NCBI GenBank assembly: GCA_905235825.1
Contig: CAJONH010000055.1
Span: forward strand, 1-14,030
Reading direction: 5' to 3'
DNA: 14,030 nt
DNA from: Candidatus Gastranaerophilales bacterium
GTDB lineage: Bacteria; Cyanobacteriota; Vampirovibrionia; Gastranaerophilales; Gastranaerophilaceae
Below are positions 1 to 7,750 of this stretch, piece by piece. The notes under the pieces were generated by a model. It searched no databases, was not told where the DNA came from, and saw only the letters and a program-made list of their open reading frames with translations. How positions within the stretch are numbered: the first letter of the stretch is position 1; each line of letters opens with the position of its first letter. The position numbers were made by a program, and so were the translations under genes.

Positions 1-762
1 CAAAGCTATTATTATCAGCCTGTAAGTTTATGTAAAAGTCCTCGCAGTGACGGAAAAATTGATGCTTTACACCCTAAATTTAATGATATGACAACTTATC
101 TTCTTAATAAAAAAGGTAGTAGGGTAGACTTTAGTCTACCAAAACAAGATGTTACCACTTACTATAATCAAATAGATTGGGAAAAACTGCCTAATGCTTT
201 TGTAATCAAGTGCAATCACGGCTGCAAGTGGCATTATATTATTAAAAATAAAGAAGAATTTTTAAAAAACAAACGATTGTTCGATATAGTAAGAAGAAAA
301 ATGACGGGTTGGCTGGAACAGGATTACAGCTTTTGGAACGGGTTTGAAATGCAATACAAAGGTATTGAACCCAAAATATTAATTGAACCGTTAATGAGAA
401 ATGAAATAAATAAAAAGTCTGAAACTATAAATGTATATTGTTTTAAGGGAAAACCCGCAGTTATTGTAAAATTTCATAATGAAAATAAAATGAGCATTTG
501 GGATGAAAATTTTATATCAATTGGAAATATTTTTTGCTTTGCGGAAGAAAATATAAAAATGCCAATTGATAAATTTATTAAACAATCTGTTGAATTATCT
601 GTTGAATTGTCAAAAAGTTTTAATTTTGTAAGGGTTGACTGGATGATTTATCAAAATAAGTTATATTTTGAGGAACTGACATTTACCCCTTATTCCGGAA
701 TGATTAAATATACGGATGCAGATTGCGGGCGGATTTTAGGCAGTTATATTAAATTAAGTTAA
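1..762 (+). CDS. TupA-like ATP-grasp protein, 5' end outside window
   Basis: The reading frame is open from base 1 to the stop at 760-762, giving 253 visible residues. The first internal ATG (88) has no ribosome binding site, so the gene most likely begins upstream of the window. Family signs are LPNAFVIKCNHG just after the start of the conserved part, EPKILIEPLM, a YCFKGKPAVI strand, and near the C-terminus VRVDW...LYFEELTFTP, which carries the acidic metal/ATP-binding residues of an ATP-grasp fold. This pattern is that of the TupA-like ATP-grasp family, named after teichuronopeptide synthesis. Members usually sit in polysaccharide or cell-wall polymer clusters and are expected to form an amide bond using ATP. 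A palindromic repeat (118-144) is read through in frame and encodes residues that do not look like the family. The substrate cannot be told from sequence. The next gene starts 15 bp downstream and probably shares the transcript. Confidence 0.7.
   Translation, partial: QSYYYQPVSLCKSPRSDGKIDALHPKFNDMTTYLLNKKGSRVDFSLPKQDVTTYYNQIDWEKLPNAFVIKCNHGCKWHYIIKNKEEFLKNKRLFDIVRRKMTGWLEQDYSFWNGFEMQYKGIEPKILIEPLMRNEINKKSETINVYCFKGKPAVIVKFHNENKMSIWDENFISIGNIFCFAEENIKMPIDKFIKQSVELSVELSKSFNFVRVDWMIYQNKLYFEELTFTPYSGMIKYTDADCGRILGSYIKLS
118..144 (+). repeat. 27-bp palindromic repeat, copy A, inside the ATP-grasp gene
   Basis: A perfect 7-bp stem, GGTAGAC / GTCTACC, encloses a TTTA loop (123-140) and is flanked by AGTA and AAAA. 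It matches 24 of 27 positions of the inverted copy at 1205-1231, including a paired A-T to G-C change in the stem. Here it is part of an open reading frame. Confidence 0.75.
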
Positions 763-777
763 TTTAGGAGGACATAA

Positions 778-1152
778 ATGAATTATGACTATATAGAAAA
801 TTTATCGGAAGATGAAATGTTGGAATTATATGATGATATTATTGAAAATAATTTAATATTGATGTCTGACGGTTATTATGAAATTACTTGTTCAAATGGA
901 ATTAAAGGATATTTTATGGATAATTATACAACGCCGAATGTTGGAGCAAGAAGCTATGATTATAGTGAAAGGTGTAGATATTGTAATGATTATTCTACAA
1001 TTAACTGCGGAGTTTGCAGAATTTGCGGATATGGTGTAACAGCTACGGTTACAGCTTTAGATTATAACGCTTATTCCGAACAGGCAAGTAATTGTAATAA
1101 TTCAGGCGGAACAATGGTTCATCCGCAAATTTGCAGAATACCTGCAAATTAG
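778..1152 (+). CDS. Small cysteine-rich protein of unknown function
   Basis: A 124-residue protein that I do not recognise. The start is well supported by AGGAGG at 766-771, 6 bases before the ATG. The N-terminal ~35 residues are acidic and probably helical (many Glu, Asp and Leu). The rest carries eight cysteines at 38, 66, 69, 77, 80, 83, 106 and 119, with the cluster C-x2-C-x7-C-x2-C-x2-C and a Gly-Gly at 110-111. There is no signal peptide or membrane segment. The CxxC pairs could bind zinc like a small zinc ribbon. Alternatively, an acidic leader followed by a Cys-rich tail next to an ATP-grasp enzyme could be a modified-peptide precursor, but this is only a possibility. It follows the ATP-grasp gene by 15 bp and is likely co-transcribed with it. 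Confidence 0.75.
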   Translation: MNYDYIENLSEDEMLELYDDIIENNLILMSDGYYEITCSNGIKGYFMDNYTTPNVGARSYDYSERCRYCNDYSTINCGVCRICGYGVTATVTALDYNAYSEQASNCNNSGGTMVHPQICRIPAN

Positions 1153-1161
1153 TAAGTAGTA

Positions 1162-1190
1162 AGTTTGGTAGACTCTTTAGTCTTACAAAC
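1162..1190 (+). repeat. Degenerate palindromic repeat, copy C
   Basis: The segment reads GGTAGAC-TC-TTTAGTCTTAC followed by AAAC, in the same orientation as the copy at 118-144. Extra bases in the loop and a changed right arm leave only a short stem. It lies just after the stop of the Cys-rich gene. Confidence 0.5.
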
Positions 1191-1204
1191 AATAAAACAT
1201 TAAA

Positions 1205-1231
1205 TTTTGGTAGGCTAAAGCCTGCCCTACT
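1205..1231 (-). repeat. 27-bp palindromic repeat, copy B, inverted
   Basis: GGTAGGC-TAAA-GCCTGCC (1209-1226) is flanked by TTTT and CTACT. Read on the minus strand it matches copy A at 24 of 27 positions. One difference pair is compensatory (A-T becomes G-C in the stem), so the hairpin has been conserved. Confidence 0.75.
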
Positions 1232-1276
1232 GCCTGCCGGAAGTTAATAAGAGCCAAATAAAATGCGGTATTAACG

Positions 1277-1316
1277 TGCATTGCGGATGCATTAGTTTAC
1301 CTAAAACTTAACTAAT
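1277..1316. repeat. Two further small palindromes in the intergenic region
   Basis: TGCAT-tgcgg-ATGCA (1277-1291) is a 5-bp stem. ATTAGTT (1291-1297) pairs with AACTAAT (1310-1316). With the repeat copies at 1162-1231 they make the 1153-1388 stretch almost wholly palindromic. No gene is seen in it. Confidence 0.4.
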
Positions 1317-1388
1317 CTGCCAGCTAATAAAAAAGCCCGCTAAAAAAAAGAATTTACGTAGCAGTTTTCTATAAAAGAGAAAACAAAA

Positions 1389-1422
1389 GCGGGATTTATT
1401 TAAAATAATCCCGCATTTTTTT
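1389..1422. terminator. Bidirectional intrinsic terminator between convergent genes
   Basis: GCGGGATT (1389-1396) pairs with AATCCCGC (1407-1414), extended by A/T pairs to an almost complete stem with one bulge. It is followed by ATTTTTTT on the plus strand, and a T-rich tail also exists on the minus strand. It sits between the Cys-rich gene and the minus-strand gene ending at 1440. A second CCCGCT at 1336-1341 could compete for pairing with the AGCGGG at 1388-1393. Confidence 0.8.
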
Positions 1423-1439
1423 ATTTTAAAAAAATACAT

Positions 1440-4400
1440 CTAACACGGATAAATTGTAATCATTTTTCCGTCGTTATTAAATATAGCATTTATTTTATTA
1501 TTTAATACATTTATATGATTTTCTTTATCTAAATTGATTGAAGAAGGAATTTGAGTGTAGATAGTTTTTAAAATATTATTTAAATATTCTTTTGTTGATT
1601 TATCATATATTCTTTCACCTGTTTTATCATTTTGAAATGCAAATCGTTCAATTAATCGCAAACGTGCATGTTTTGAAATATTTGGTGTTTTTCCGTTTAC
1701 TTGAAGCCATGAATCATCATTTACCAAATCTATAAATTCTTTTGGAAGTTGTGAAACGACATAATCTTTATAATCATTTTCTTTACCTGCTTTTATATCT
1801 GTTTCAATATTAAATTTTGAAATAATATTTTTATATGATAATTGTTTTTTTGATACAAAATCATCAATAATATTTTTTACTATATCATCAGCGATATCGA
1901 CATTTGAATAATGAGTTTTTATTTCAGTCATTGCTTCGGGCAGATTTGCAATAAAATTTTCACCTGTTTTGTTATAATCAGGAGATATTATATTATTTAA
2001 TTTTTCGCAGTCACTGCCTTTTGATGTACGAATCAGCTTAAAATCAATATTGTTAATATTTTTATTATTTATTAAAATATTAGTGAAATTGAATTTTTTT
2101 AATAATTTATTTGAATTTGAAATAATATCATCAAATTCTTTAAAATCCATATCTTTGGGTATACGTTTAAGACTTCTTATTACATTATCATAATTTCCTT
2201 CATTGTCGGCATAATTATTTAATGCTTTTAAAGAGGGTACCTTTTTATCGGCGATTATATTCAGCGGACTTAAAAATACACCTTTTTGGTAATGATTAAT
2301 GAAATTACCTAATAATTTTTTAGATTCTCCCAAAAAAGTTGAATGTGTTAAATAATCAAAAGCTGAAGGATTGAAACGGGCGGTTTCCAATAAGGTGCTG
2401 CAGTGTGTAATATGACTAATATTATTTGCGGAGTTATTAAATTTAATATTGTTTTGTAAAATAAAATCGTTAAATTCCGAAAATTTTATATTTGAGAAAA
2501 ATTGATTTTTAAATTCAAGCATTTGACTTATGTTTTCATTATCATAGGTTTTAATGCTTTGAAGAACACCGCTTATATCTTGAGGATTTTTATTTATAAT
2601 GTCTTTATATGCAAGATAAATATCTTTTGTTGATTTACCGAGTAAGAAATTATATTTATCCGAATCAATAAAGTCCTTTATTTGTTTTTCAATATTCAGT
2701 TTTTTTAATTCTAAAGTTTCTCTCTTTGGAATATTTATTTTTTGTTGATTATTTTTTTTCGTACCTTTTATTTTATTGTTCTCTGTTGTTTTATTATCTG
2801 AGGGGAAATCGTAAAATGTCATTAAATCAATAAATTTTTTAAATTGTTCTTCAGATAAATTTTTCTCATCAGTAAAATTAACTTTATTGTATAGTTTTAG
2901 AATTCCTTTATTTTGGTTTATATTAAATGTATCAAGAATTTTGGCAAATACATCAAAATCATGTGTATTAAAATTACCGTCATTGTATATTACATTATAT
3001 AAATCAAAAAAATCATTGAACGATTTTTCAGCTTCATCAAAATTTTTATTTGTTGATTTTTTTATTTCATTGATTATGTTATTTTTATTTTGAATACATT
3101 CAAATATATTGTCATTAGATATTACTGTTTTTTTGTCCGAAATGGCATTTAAATCATCAACATTAGTTTTGTATTCCAATAAAAATTGAAGCAAATCGAT
3201 TTTATCATTAACATCATTTAGACCGTTAAAATTATTAATAATAAAAAGAGAATTTTTTGATATTTTAATGGGCGAATCAGGTACTTTTAATGTGTCAATT
3301 AATAAATTTAAAGGATTAAGATTTTGTCCCTGATTATTTTTGTAAAGAGTATCAATTATATCGCAATGATTTAAATAAATGTTTTCTGCGGTTGGAAACA
3401 GAATACTTTTTTGCCTTTGTTCATTTAATTTGCCATAAGTATTTTTAGTTATCCTTTTAAGTTTTTCTTCTCCTTGTTCCGGAAAATTTTGACATAAAAA
3501 CGGATATAATGTTTTTAATTCACGCTGTTCATTTATTTCTTCATGAACTTGATTCTTTATTTTTAAGGGGATAATCATATAGTCAAACTCTTTTGCCTGA
3601 AACATTGAAACTAATTCCTTATGAATTTTAAATTTAATAGACTCAGGCACCGGTAATTTTTCAATAGCTTTGAATTTTTCTTTTATGGTTTTAGTTTTAT
3701 CAAAGTATAATTTCGAGGCATCGGTATATATATTTTTAGGCGGTTCACCAATTATATTTTTAATAAATTCTATTTTTTTGTCATAGGCAGCTTGAAGATA
3801 GTCAATAGCTTCTGCCTTGTCTGAAATTGTTGAAAAATCATTAAAATCTTTTTTCAGGTGGGCAAATTTATTATCAAAATCATCAATATCAATTAATCCC
3901 AGATTTTTGGTAAGAAATTCCAGTTTTAAATTAGGATTAAATTCCGACTTATTTTCTGTTTTGTTATATAAATATATAAGATATTCAGTAAATTGGCTAA
4001 AGTTACTTTTTTTATCTGTTTTAGAATAAATATCAAGTGATTTTAGACTTTGTAAACCAAATATTCCGTTTTTATTATTTATTCTGATTCTTGATATAAA
4101 ATCATGAAGCTGATCTATAGTATTAATTCCTCCTAATTTTAATAATTTGGTAATTTGTTCCGTATCATTATCATCAGCCATAAATTTAATGTTTTTATTA
4201 TATTCTTCAATCGGCATATTTTGATTGTTAGTTAACATTTGAGAATGTTGTCTGCCTGCTTCCATAATTATTTTTTCACATTCTAATTTATAAAGCGGAG
4301 GGAACTTTGTTTTGTTTAAATTATCAATAATATCCCTGTAAAAAACCACATCCAAAGCTCTCTGCATATAAAAATTTAACATAGCCTGCAGCATAACGTG

Positions 4401-4781
4401 ATTTTTTTCTGCTTTAGGAGAATTATCCGGCAGTTTATCCAATACATGGGAATAATAAGTTTTGAAATCTTCTTCGCTTGGAAGGGTTTCTTCAATTAAT
4501 GTTCTGTTTAATGTTCCGTTTAAAGATGCTTTTCTCGTTTCCCAAAGATTAAATGTGTAATTATCTATTGTGTTATTTTTACTATGTTTTGCTTTAAAAG
4601 ACGGTATTTTAAAAAATTTATTTATTACTTTATTATTTTTATTTTCTAAATTAATTTGAGATTTTTGAAAAGAATCTTCATTTAATCCTGTATTATAAAA
4701 TAAAAAAGTATTATAATTATGATTTAAACCATTTTTTTGAACATCACAACAATTGTGGCAGGCATACAAATTTGCCAACAT
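1440..4781 (-). CDS. Large Asn/Lys-rich protein with possible toxin-like C-terminus
   Basis: An 1113-residue protein that I do not recognise. I chose the ATG at 4781 because TAAGGAG lies 8 bases upstream (4790-4796). A GTG at 4790 would overlap that ribosome binding site. The N-terminus is YACHNCCDV, then ~50 Asn/Lys-rich residues ending in IPSFKAKHSKN, the Ser-Phe motif shared in style with the protein at 9862-10860. There is no signal peptide or clear membrane segment. The body is hydrophilic and probably helical, rich in Asn, Lys, Ile and Asp. The last ~80 residues contain SKHARLRLIERFAF and end in FNNDGKMITIYP. A KHAxxRxxER helix followed by a terminal strand ending in TxY recalls small RNase-like toxin folds (BECR/DUF4258 type). 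That resemblance is weak and not a family assignment. The strand and spacing (237 bp) follow the 653-residue gene at 5019-6980. Confidence 0.75.
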   Translation of the reverse strand: MLANLYACHNCCDVQKNGLNHNYNTFLFYNTGLNEDSFQKSQINLENKNNKVINKFFKIPSFKAKHSKNNTIDNYTFNLWETRKASLNGTLNRTLIEETLPSEEDFKTYYSHVLDKLPDNSPKAEKNHVMLQAMLNFYMQRALDVVFYRDIIDNLNKTKFPPLYKLECEKIIMEAGRQHSQMLTNNQNMPIEEYNKNIKFMADDNDTEQITKLLKLGGINTIDQLHDFISRIRINNKNGIFGLQSLKSLDIYSKTDKKSNFSQFTEYLIYLYNKTENKSEFNPNLKLEFLTKNLGLIDIDDFDNKFAHLKKDFNDFSTISDKAEAIDYLQAAYDKKIEFIKNIIGEPPKNIYTDASKLYFDKTKTIKEKFKAIEKLPVPESIKFKIHKELVSMFQAKEFDYMIIPLKIKNQVHEEINEQRELKTLYPFLCQNFPEQGEEKLKRITKNTYGKLNEQRQKSILFPTAENIYLNHCDIIDTLYKNNQGQNLNPLNLLIDTLKVPDSPIKISKNSLFIINNFNGLNDVNDKIDLLQFLLEYKTNVDDLNAISDKKTVISNDNIFECIQNKNNIINEIKKSTNKNFDEAEKSFNDFFDLYNVIYNDGNFNTHDFDVFAKILDTFNINQNKGILKLYNKVNFTDEKNLSEEQFKKFIDLMTFYDFPSDNKTTENNKIKGTKKNNQQKINIPKRETLELKKLNIEKQIKDFIDSDKYNFLLGKSTKDIYLAYKDIINKNPQDISGVLQSIKTYDNENISQMLEFKNQFFSNIKFSEFNDFILQNNIKFNNSANNISHITHCSTLLETARFNPSAFDYLTHSTFLGESKKLLGNFINHYQKGVFLSPLNIIADKKVPSLKALNNYADNEGNYDNVIRSLKRIPKDMDFKEFDDIISNSNKLLKKFNFTNILINNKNINNIDFKLIRTSKGSDCEKLNNIISPDYNKTGENFIANLPEAMTEIKTHYSNVDIADDIVKNIIDDFVSKKQLSYKNIISKFNIETDIKAGKENDYKDYVVSQLPKEFIDLVNDDSWLQVNGKTPNISKHARLRLIERFAFQNDKTGERIYDKSTKEYLNNILKTIYTQIPSSINLDKENHINVLNNKINAIFNNDGKMITIYPC

Positions 4782-4873
4782 ATAAACCACTCCTTATTTC
4801 TTTCCATCGTTTACATAAAAAAACAAAAATATTTTTTTTGTTATTTAAAAATAAATATATTAAAAAAATTGAG

Positions 4874-4983
4874 AAAACGGGTTTTCAAAAAAAAGTCAAA
4901 AATTTTTCTGTAGAGAAGATAAAAACTTATGAACTTATACGCTTATATACAAGTTCTTATTTTGACTTTTTGATACCCGTTTT
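4874..4983. repeat. Nested ~110-bp inverted repeat, possible terminator or small mobile element
   Basis: Three paired blocks lie one inside the other: AAAACGGGT (4874-4882) with ACCCGTTTT (4975-4983), AAAAGTCAAAA (4891-4901) with TTTTGACTTTT (4960-4970), and GAACTT (4931-4936) with AAGTTC (4951-4956). It lies after the stop of the minus-strand gene at 5019. Read that way it ends in ACCCGTTTTCTCAATTTTTTT, so it could terminate transcription. It could also be a MITE-like element or an RNA hairpin. No gene is visible in 4797-5018. Confidence 0.6.
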
Positions 4984-5018
4984 TGTTTTACTAAAATTAT
5001 TTAGTTAAAATATAATCA

Positions 5019-6980
5019 TCAAAGCTGAGAGTAGCAGCTGCGAACCAGACTAGCCCATTCTCCGCCTTCACAGTATATTTTACCTATCTGGTCAACGTGA
5101 TTTATATCTATTTTTCCCACACCGTAATTTTTAGTGTATCCTGCAAGGTTTCTAATTCCTGCTTCTAAACCTGCTTCAATTGTTGAAAACTTTCCAAACC
5201 CTCTGGCATTTTTTCCTAAGTCGCCTGCTGCCCTGTAACTCATAGGATTATTTAAATCCGCAACACCTGCAGAACCCCAGCCTGTTTCCGCACCAATTAC
5301 TGCCGCAATGAATTTTGAATCAACTCCGTATTTTTTGCATAATTTTTCAACAACTGCTTCTTTGCCTGCAAGTACTCCTTTAAAAGTTCCTTTTGATAAA
5401 TTTTCGGATGAAGCAGATGAAACGGGTTCATTATCTTCTTTTATTTTTTCAGCTTTCTTTTCGTTTATTTTATTGTTTATTTCCTGTAATTCACCTTGAG
5501 ATTTATCTATAGCACTTTTAGCCGTAGCTGCCTCACTATCTTTCACTGTTTGTACATTTTTTTCATCTGTTCTGTATGTTTCAAGTGCATTTTTTAATTC
5601 TTGTGATATTTTTTCGTTATTTACAATAAATTCATCTTCTAATTTTGTTTTAGCCTCTTGTGCTTTTTCTAATTCGGCTTTTTTGTCTGTTAATGTCTTT
5701 TGAGCTTCTTCTTGTTTTGTTTTTAGTTCTTCTAATTTTGCCTTATCTTCATTCGATTTTTTTTCAGCTTCTGCTATTTGTGAATTTAACTCGGCTTTTT
5801 TTGCATTAATTTCGGATTTATTTTCCTCATCTGCATCACTGCTTTCAATTGAACCTAATGCACCTTTTAATGCACTTATATCAGACTCGTTTTGAGATAT
5901 AACGCTTTCCTGTGAAGTTACTGCATTTTCTGCTTCTTGAAGTGTTATTTGAGCATTATCAACTTCAGATACTGCTTTTTCAACATTTGTTATTGCATCC
6001 TGAAGCTGTTGTTTCTGTTCTGCATTTAAACTTTCTTCTTGTTGTAAAAGATTTTCGTAGTCAGCTTTTGATGAGTCATATTTTGTTTGAGCGGTTTTTA
6101 CATTCGGATTTTCACCCGTATAAACTTCATTATATGATTTTTGAGCATCAGTTACTTCAATTTCTTTTTCTGCTTTTTGCTGTTCCAGTTCTTCTAATGT
6201 TTCTCCGTCAACTGAAGAACTTGTTTCGTTTTCAGATGAGGATGAAACACTTGCAGGTGATGACGATGTGTCAGAAACTCCGGAAGTACCGGCTACGCTT
6301 GGAGAATAGGATACTCCGCCTGCACATCCCGAATATGACCCCGAATCACCGGAAGTACCTGAAACACCCGACGAACCATTGTTTCCGGATTGGACATCCG
6401 ATATATCGTCATTTGCATAATCAGATGCATCAAGTTCCTGTATTTTTTTTGTTCCTGCAAGTATATCTTTTAACGATATATCACCTTCGGTGCCGTCCAA
6501 ATCTTCTATTGATTTTATAAATTCTTTTATTTCATCTTTACTTATCTTTTTATCTCCGTCGGAATCTATAATATATTTCATTTTTTCGTCAGTTAATAAA
6601 TCATTTAATATTCCAACAAGAGGCAAATTCCCGCTGTTATTTTTATCGTTGTCAACTTTTGCTGTATTTTCGTCTGTTTTTGAGTCATCATTGCTTTCTT
6701 CTATAAATTTACCGTCTTCAAATTTTAAATTTAAAATATCATCTGTTTTTATTTTTGCATTGTCAAAATCACTTTTGTATTTATTATTTAAAAATTTATC
6801 AAATTCATCAGCATAGGAAAATAAACTTATATTTTTGTTATCAAGTTCGTATTTTTTTTGTTCATCATCGTTTGTATTTTCATCTGAATCTTCGGTCTGA
6901 TTTGCAGCAGCTGTTTTGTTTTCCGTGTTCAAAGATGTTAAATAACTCTTAAACTCCTCTTGAAGTTTAGATAACTCCAT
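5019..6980 (-). CDS. EF-hand / coiled-coil protein with C-terminal lysozyme-like domain
   Basis: A 653-residue protein. AGGAGG at 6988-6993, 7 bases before the ATG, fixes the start. Order of parts: an acidic N-terminus without signal peptide (1-130); an EF-hand loop at 139-150 with D139, D141, D143, S147 and E150, followed by a second weaker acidic loop (~160-172); a Ser/Gly-rich linker (~197-258); a long Glu/Lys/Ala coiled coil (~262-515); and a C-terminal domain from ~532. The last resembles the glucosaminidase/lysozyme superfamily: FIAAVIGAETGWGSAG, with E565 as likely catalytic acid, then NPMSYRAAG, FGKFST and a helix EAGLEAGIRNL. Peptidoglycan cleavage is the likely activity, with the coiled coil as spacer and the EF-hand binding calcium. 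The lack of a signal peptide is odd for such an enzyme. It is separated from rnhB upstream by a terminator-like hairpin. Confidence 0.8.
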   Translation of the reverse strand: MELSKLQEEFKSYLTSLNTENKTAAANQTEDSDENTNDDEQKKYELDNKNISLFSYADEFDKFLNNKYKSDFDNAKIKTDDILNLKFEDGKFIEESNDDSKTDENTAKVDNDKNNSGNLPLVGILNDLLTDEKMKYIIDSDGDKKISKDEIKEFIKSIEDLDGTEGDISLKDILAGTKKIQELDASDYANDDISDVQSGNNGSSGVSGTSGDSGSYSGCAGGVSYSPSVAGTSGVSDTSSSPASVSSSSENETSSSVDGETLEELEQQKAEKEIEVTDAQKSYNEVYTGENPNVKTAQTKYDSSKADYENLLQQEESLNAEQKQQLQDAITNVEKAVSEVDNAQITLQEAENAVTSQESVISQNESDISALKGALGSIESSDADEENKSEINAKKAELNSQIAEAEKKSNEDKAKLEELKTKQEEAQKTLTDKKAELEKAQEAKTKLEDEFIVNNEKISQELKNALETYRTDEKNVQTVKDSEAATAKSAIDKSQGELQEINNKINEKKAEKIKEDNEPVSSASSENLSKGTFKGVLAGKEAVVEKLCKKYGVDSKFIAAVIGAETGWGSAGVADLNNPMSYRAAGDLGKNARGFGKFSTIEAGLEAGIRNLAGYTKNYGVGKIDINHVDQIGKIYCEGGEWASLVRSCYSQL

Positions 6981-7013
6981 GATTTATCCTCCTATTTTAT
7001 CCCCTTAAATTAA

Positions 7014-7045
7014 TAAAGAAAAATTTCAGCAAAAAATTGCCTGAA
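7014..7045 (-). terminator. Putative intrinsic terminator after rnhB
   Basis: TTCAG-CAA (7025-7032) pairs with TTG-c-CTGAA (7037-7045), with one bulged base and a four-base loop. On the minus strand it is followed by ATTTTTCTTT. It lies 42 bp beyond the rnhB stop and is a moderate terminator. The promoter of the next gene (start 6980) was not found with confidence. Confidence 0.5.
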
Positions 7046-7087
7046 CAAAAGTATAAAAAATTTAAGATTTAGTATATAGACTTTTAA

Positions 7088-7750
7088 TTACTTATTTATT
7101 CCAAATATAGAAAGTTGTTGTGATTTTTCAAAGTGTTTTTCAAAAAATTTTTTTCTATGCCATTTGGTAAGCCCGTATTTATCAACCGCATCTAAGTGCT
7201 GTTGAGTCATGTAACCTTTATTATCAGCCCAGCCGTACATTGGAAATTCTTTATCCAGTTCAATCATATATCTGTCACGTGTAACTTTTGCTATGATACT
7301 TGCAGCGGCAATTGATGCAGACTTAAAATCTCCTTTTATAATTGTTTCTTGTGAATATTTTAGTTTCGGAATTTTTTTATTTCCGTCAACAAGAACTATT
7401 ATATTTTCTGATTCCGGTTTTGTTTTTATTTCATCAACACAGCTTTTCATTGTTAAAAGTGAGGTTTGAAGAATATTTAATTTTTCTATATCTTCAACAC
7501 TTCCGCATTTTACAGACCATATAGAGTTTTCTACAATAATTTCGTATAATTCTTCACGCAGTTTTTCCGATAATTGTTTGGAATCGTTTAACTTATCAAG
7601 CAATTTCTTTGTCGTTTTATCTAAAGAAACAAAACAAACAGCAGCAGCAAAAACAGGCCCTGCCCCCGGACCTCTGCCTGCTTCATCAGTGCCTATAACG
7701 TAATCGGCTTTGATTAAATATTTATCATCAAAATCAAATCTTTTATTCAT
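7088..7750 (-). CDS. rnhB: Ribonuclease HII
   Basis: A 220-residue protein of normal length for RNase HII. The enzyme cuts the RNA strand of RNA-DNA hybrids and starts removal of single ribonucleotides from DNA. Catalytic residues are visible: D22 and E23 in GTDEAGRGP, D122 in VLVDGNK, and D159 in AKVTRDRYM. The LNDSKQLS motif and the C-terminal GYMTQQHLDAVDKYGLTKWHR segment are also typical. The usual PLAGP after DEAGRG is here PGAGP, a small departure. The start ATG lies 8 bp inside the end of the upstream rbgA gene, which indicates translational coupling in an rplS-rbgA-rnhB operon. Confidence 0.96.
   Translation of the reverse strand: MNKRFDFDDKYLIKADYVIGTDEAGRGPGAGPVFAAAVCFVSLDKTTKKLLDKLNDSKQLSEKLREELYEIIVENSIWSVKCGSVEDIEKLNILQTSLLTMKSCVDEIKTKPESENIIVLVDGNKKIPKLKYSQETIIKGDFKSASIAAASIIAKVTRDRYMIELDKEFPMYGWADNKGYMTQQHLDAVDKYGLTKWHRKKFFEKHFEKSQQLSIFGINK

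Noticed and set aside
88..90. ATG 88 as true start of the ATP-grasp gene
   Set aside because: It has no ribosome binding site, the frame is open to base 1, and the protein would be shorter than the family.
4788..4790. GTG start for the large orphan protein
   Set aside because: It overlaps the ribosome binding site TAAGGAG that serves the ATG at 4781 with normal spacing.
5912..6520. 202-codon plus-strand open frame opposite the coiled-coil protein
   Set aside because: It is antisense to a well-supported gene, has no ribosome binding site, and its His/Leu/Phe-rich product is the expected mirror of Glu/Lys/Ala codons.
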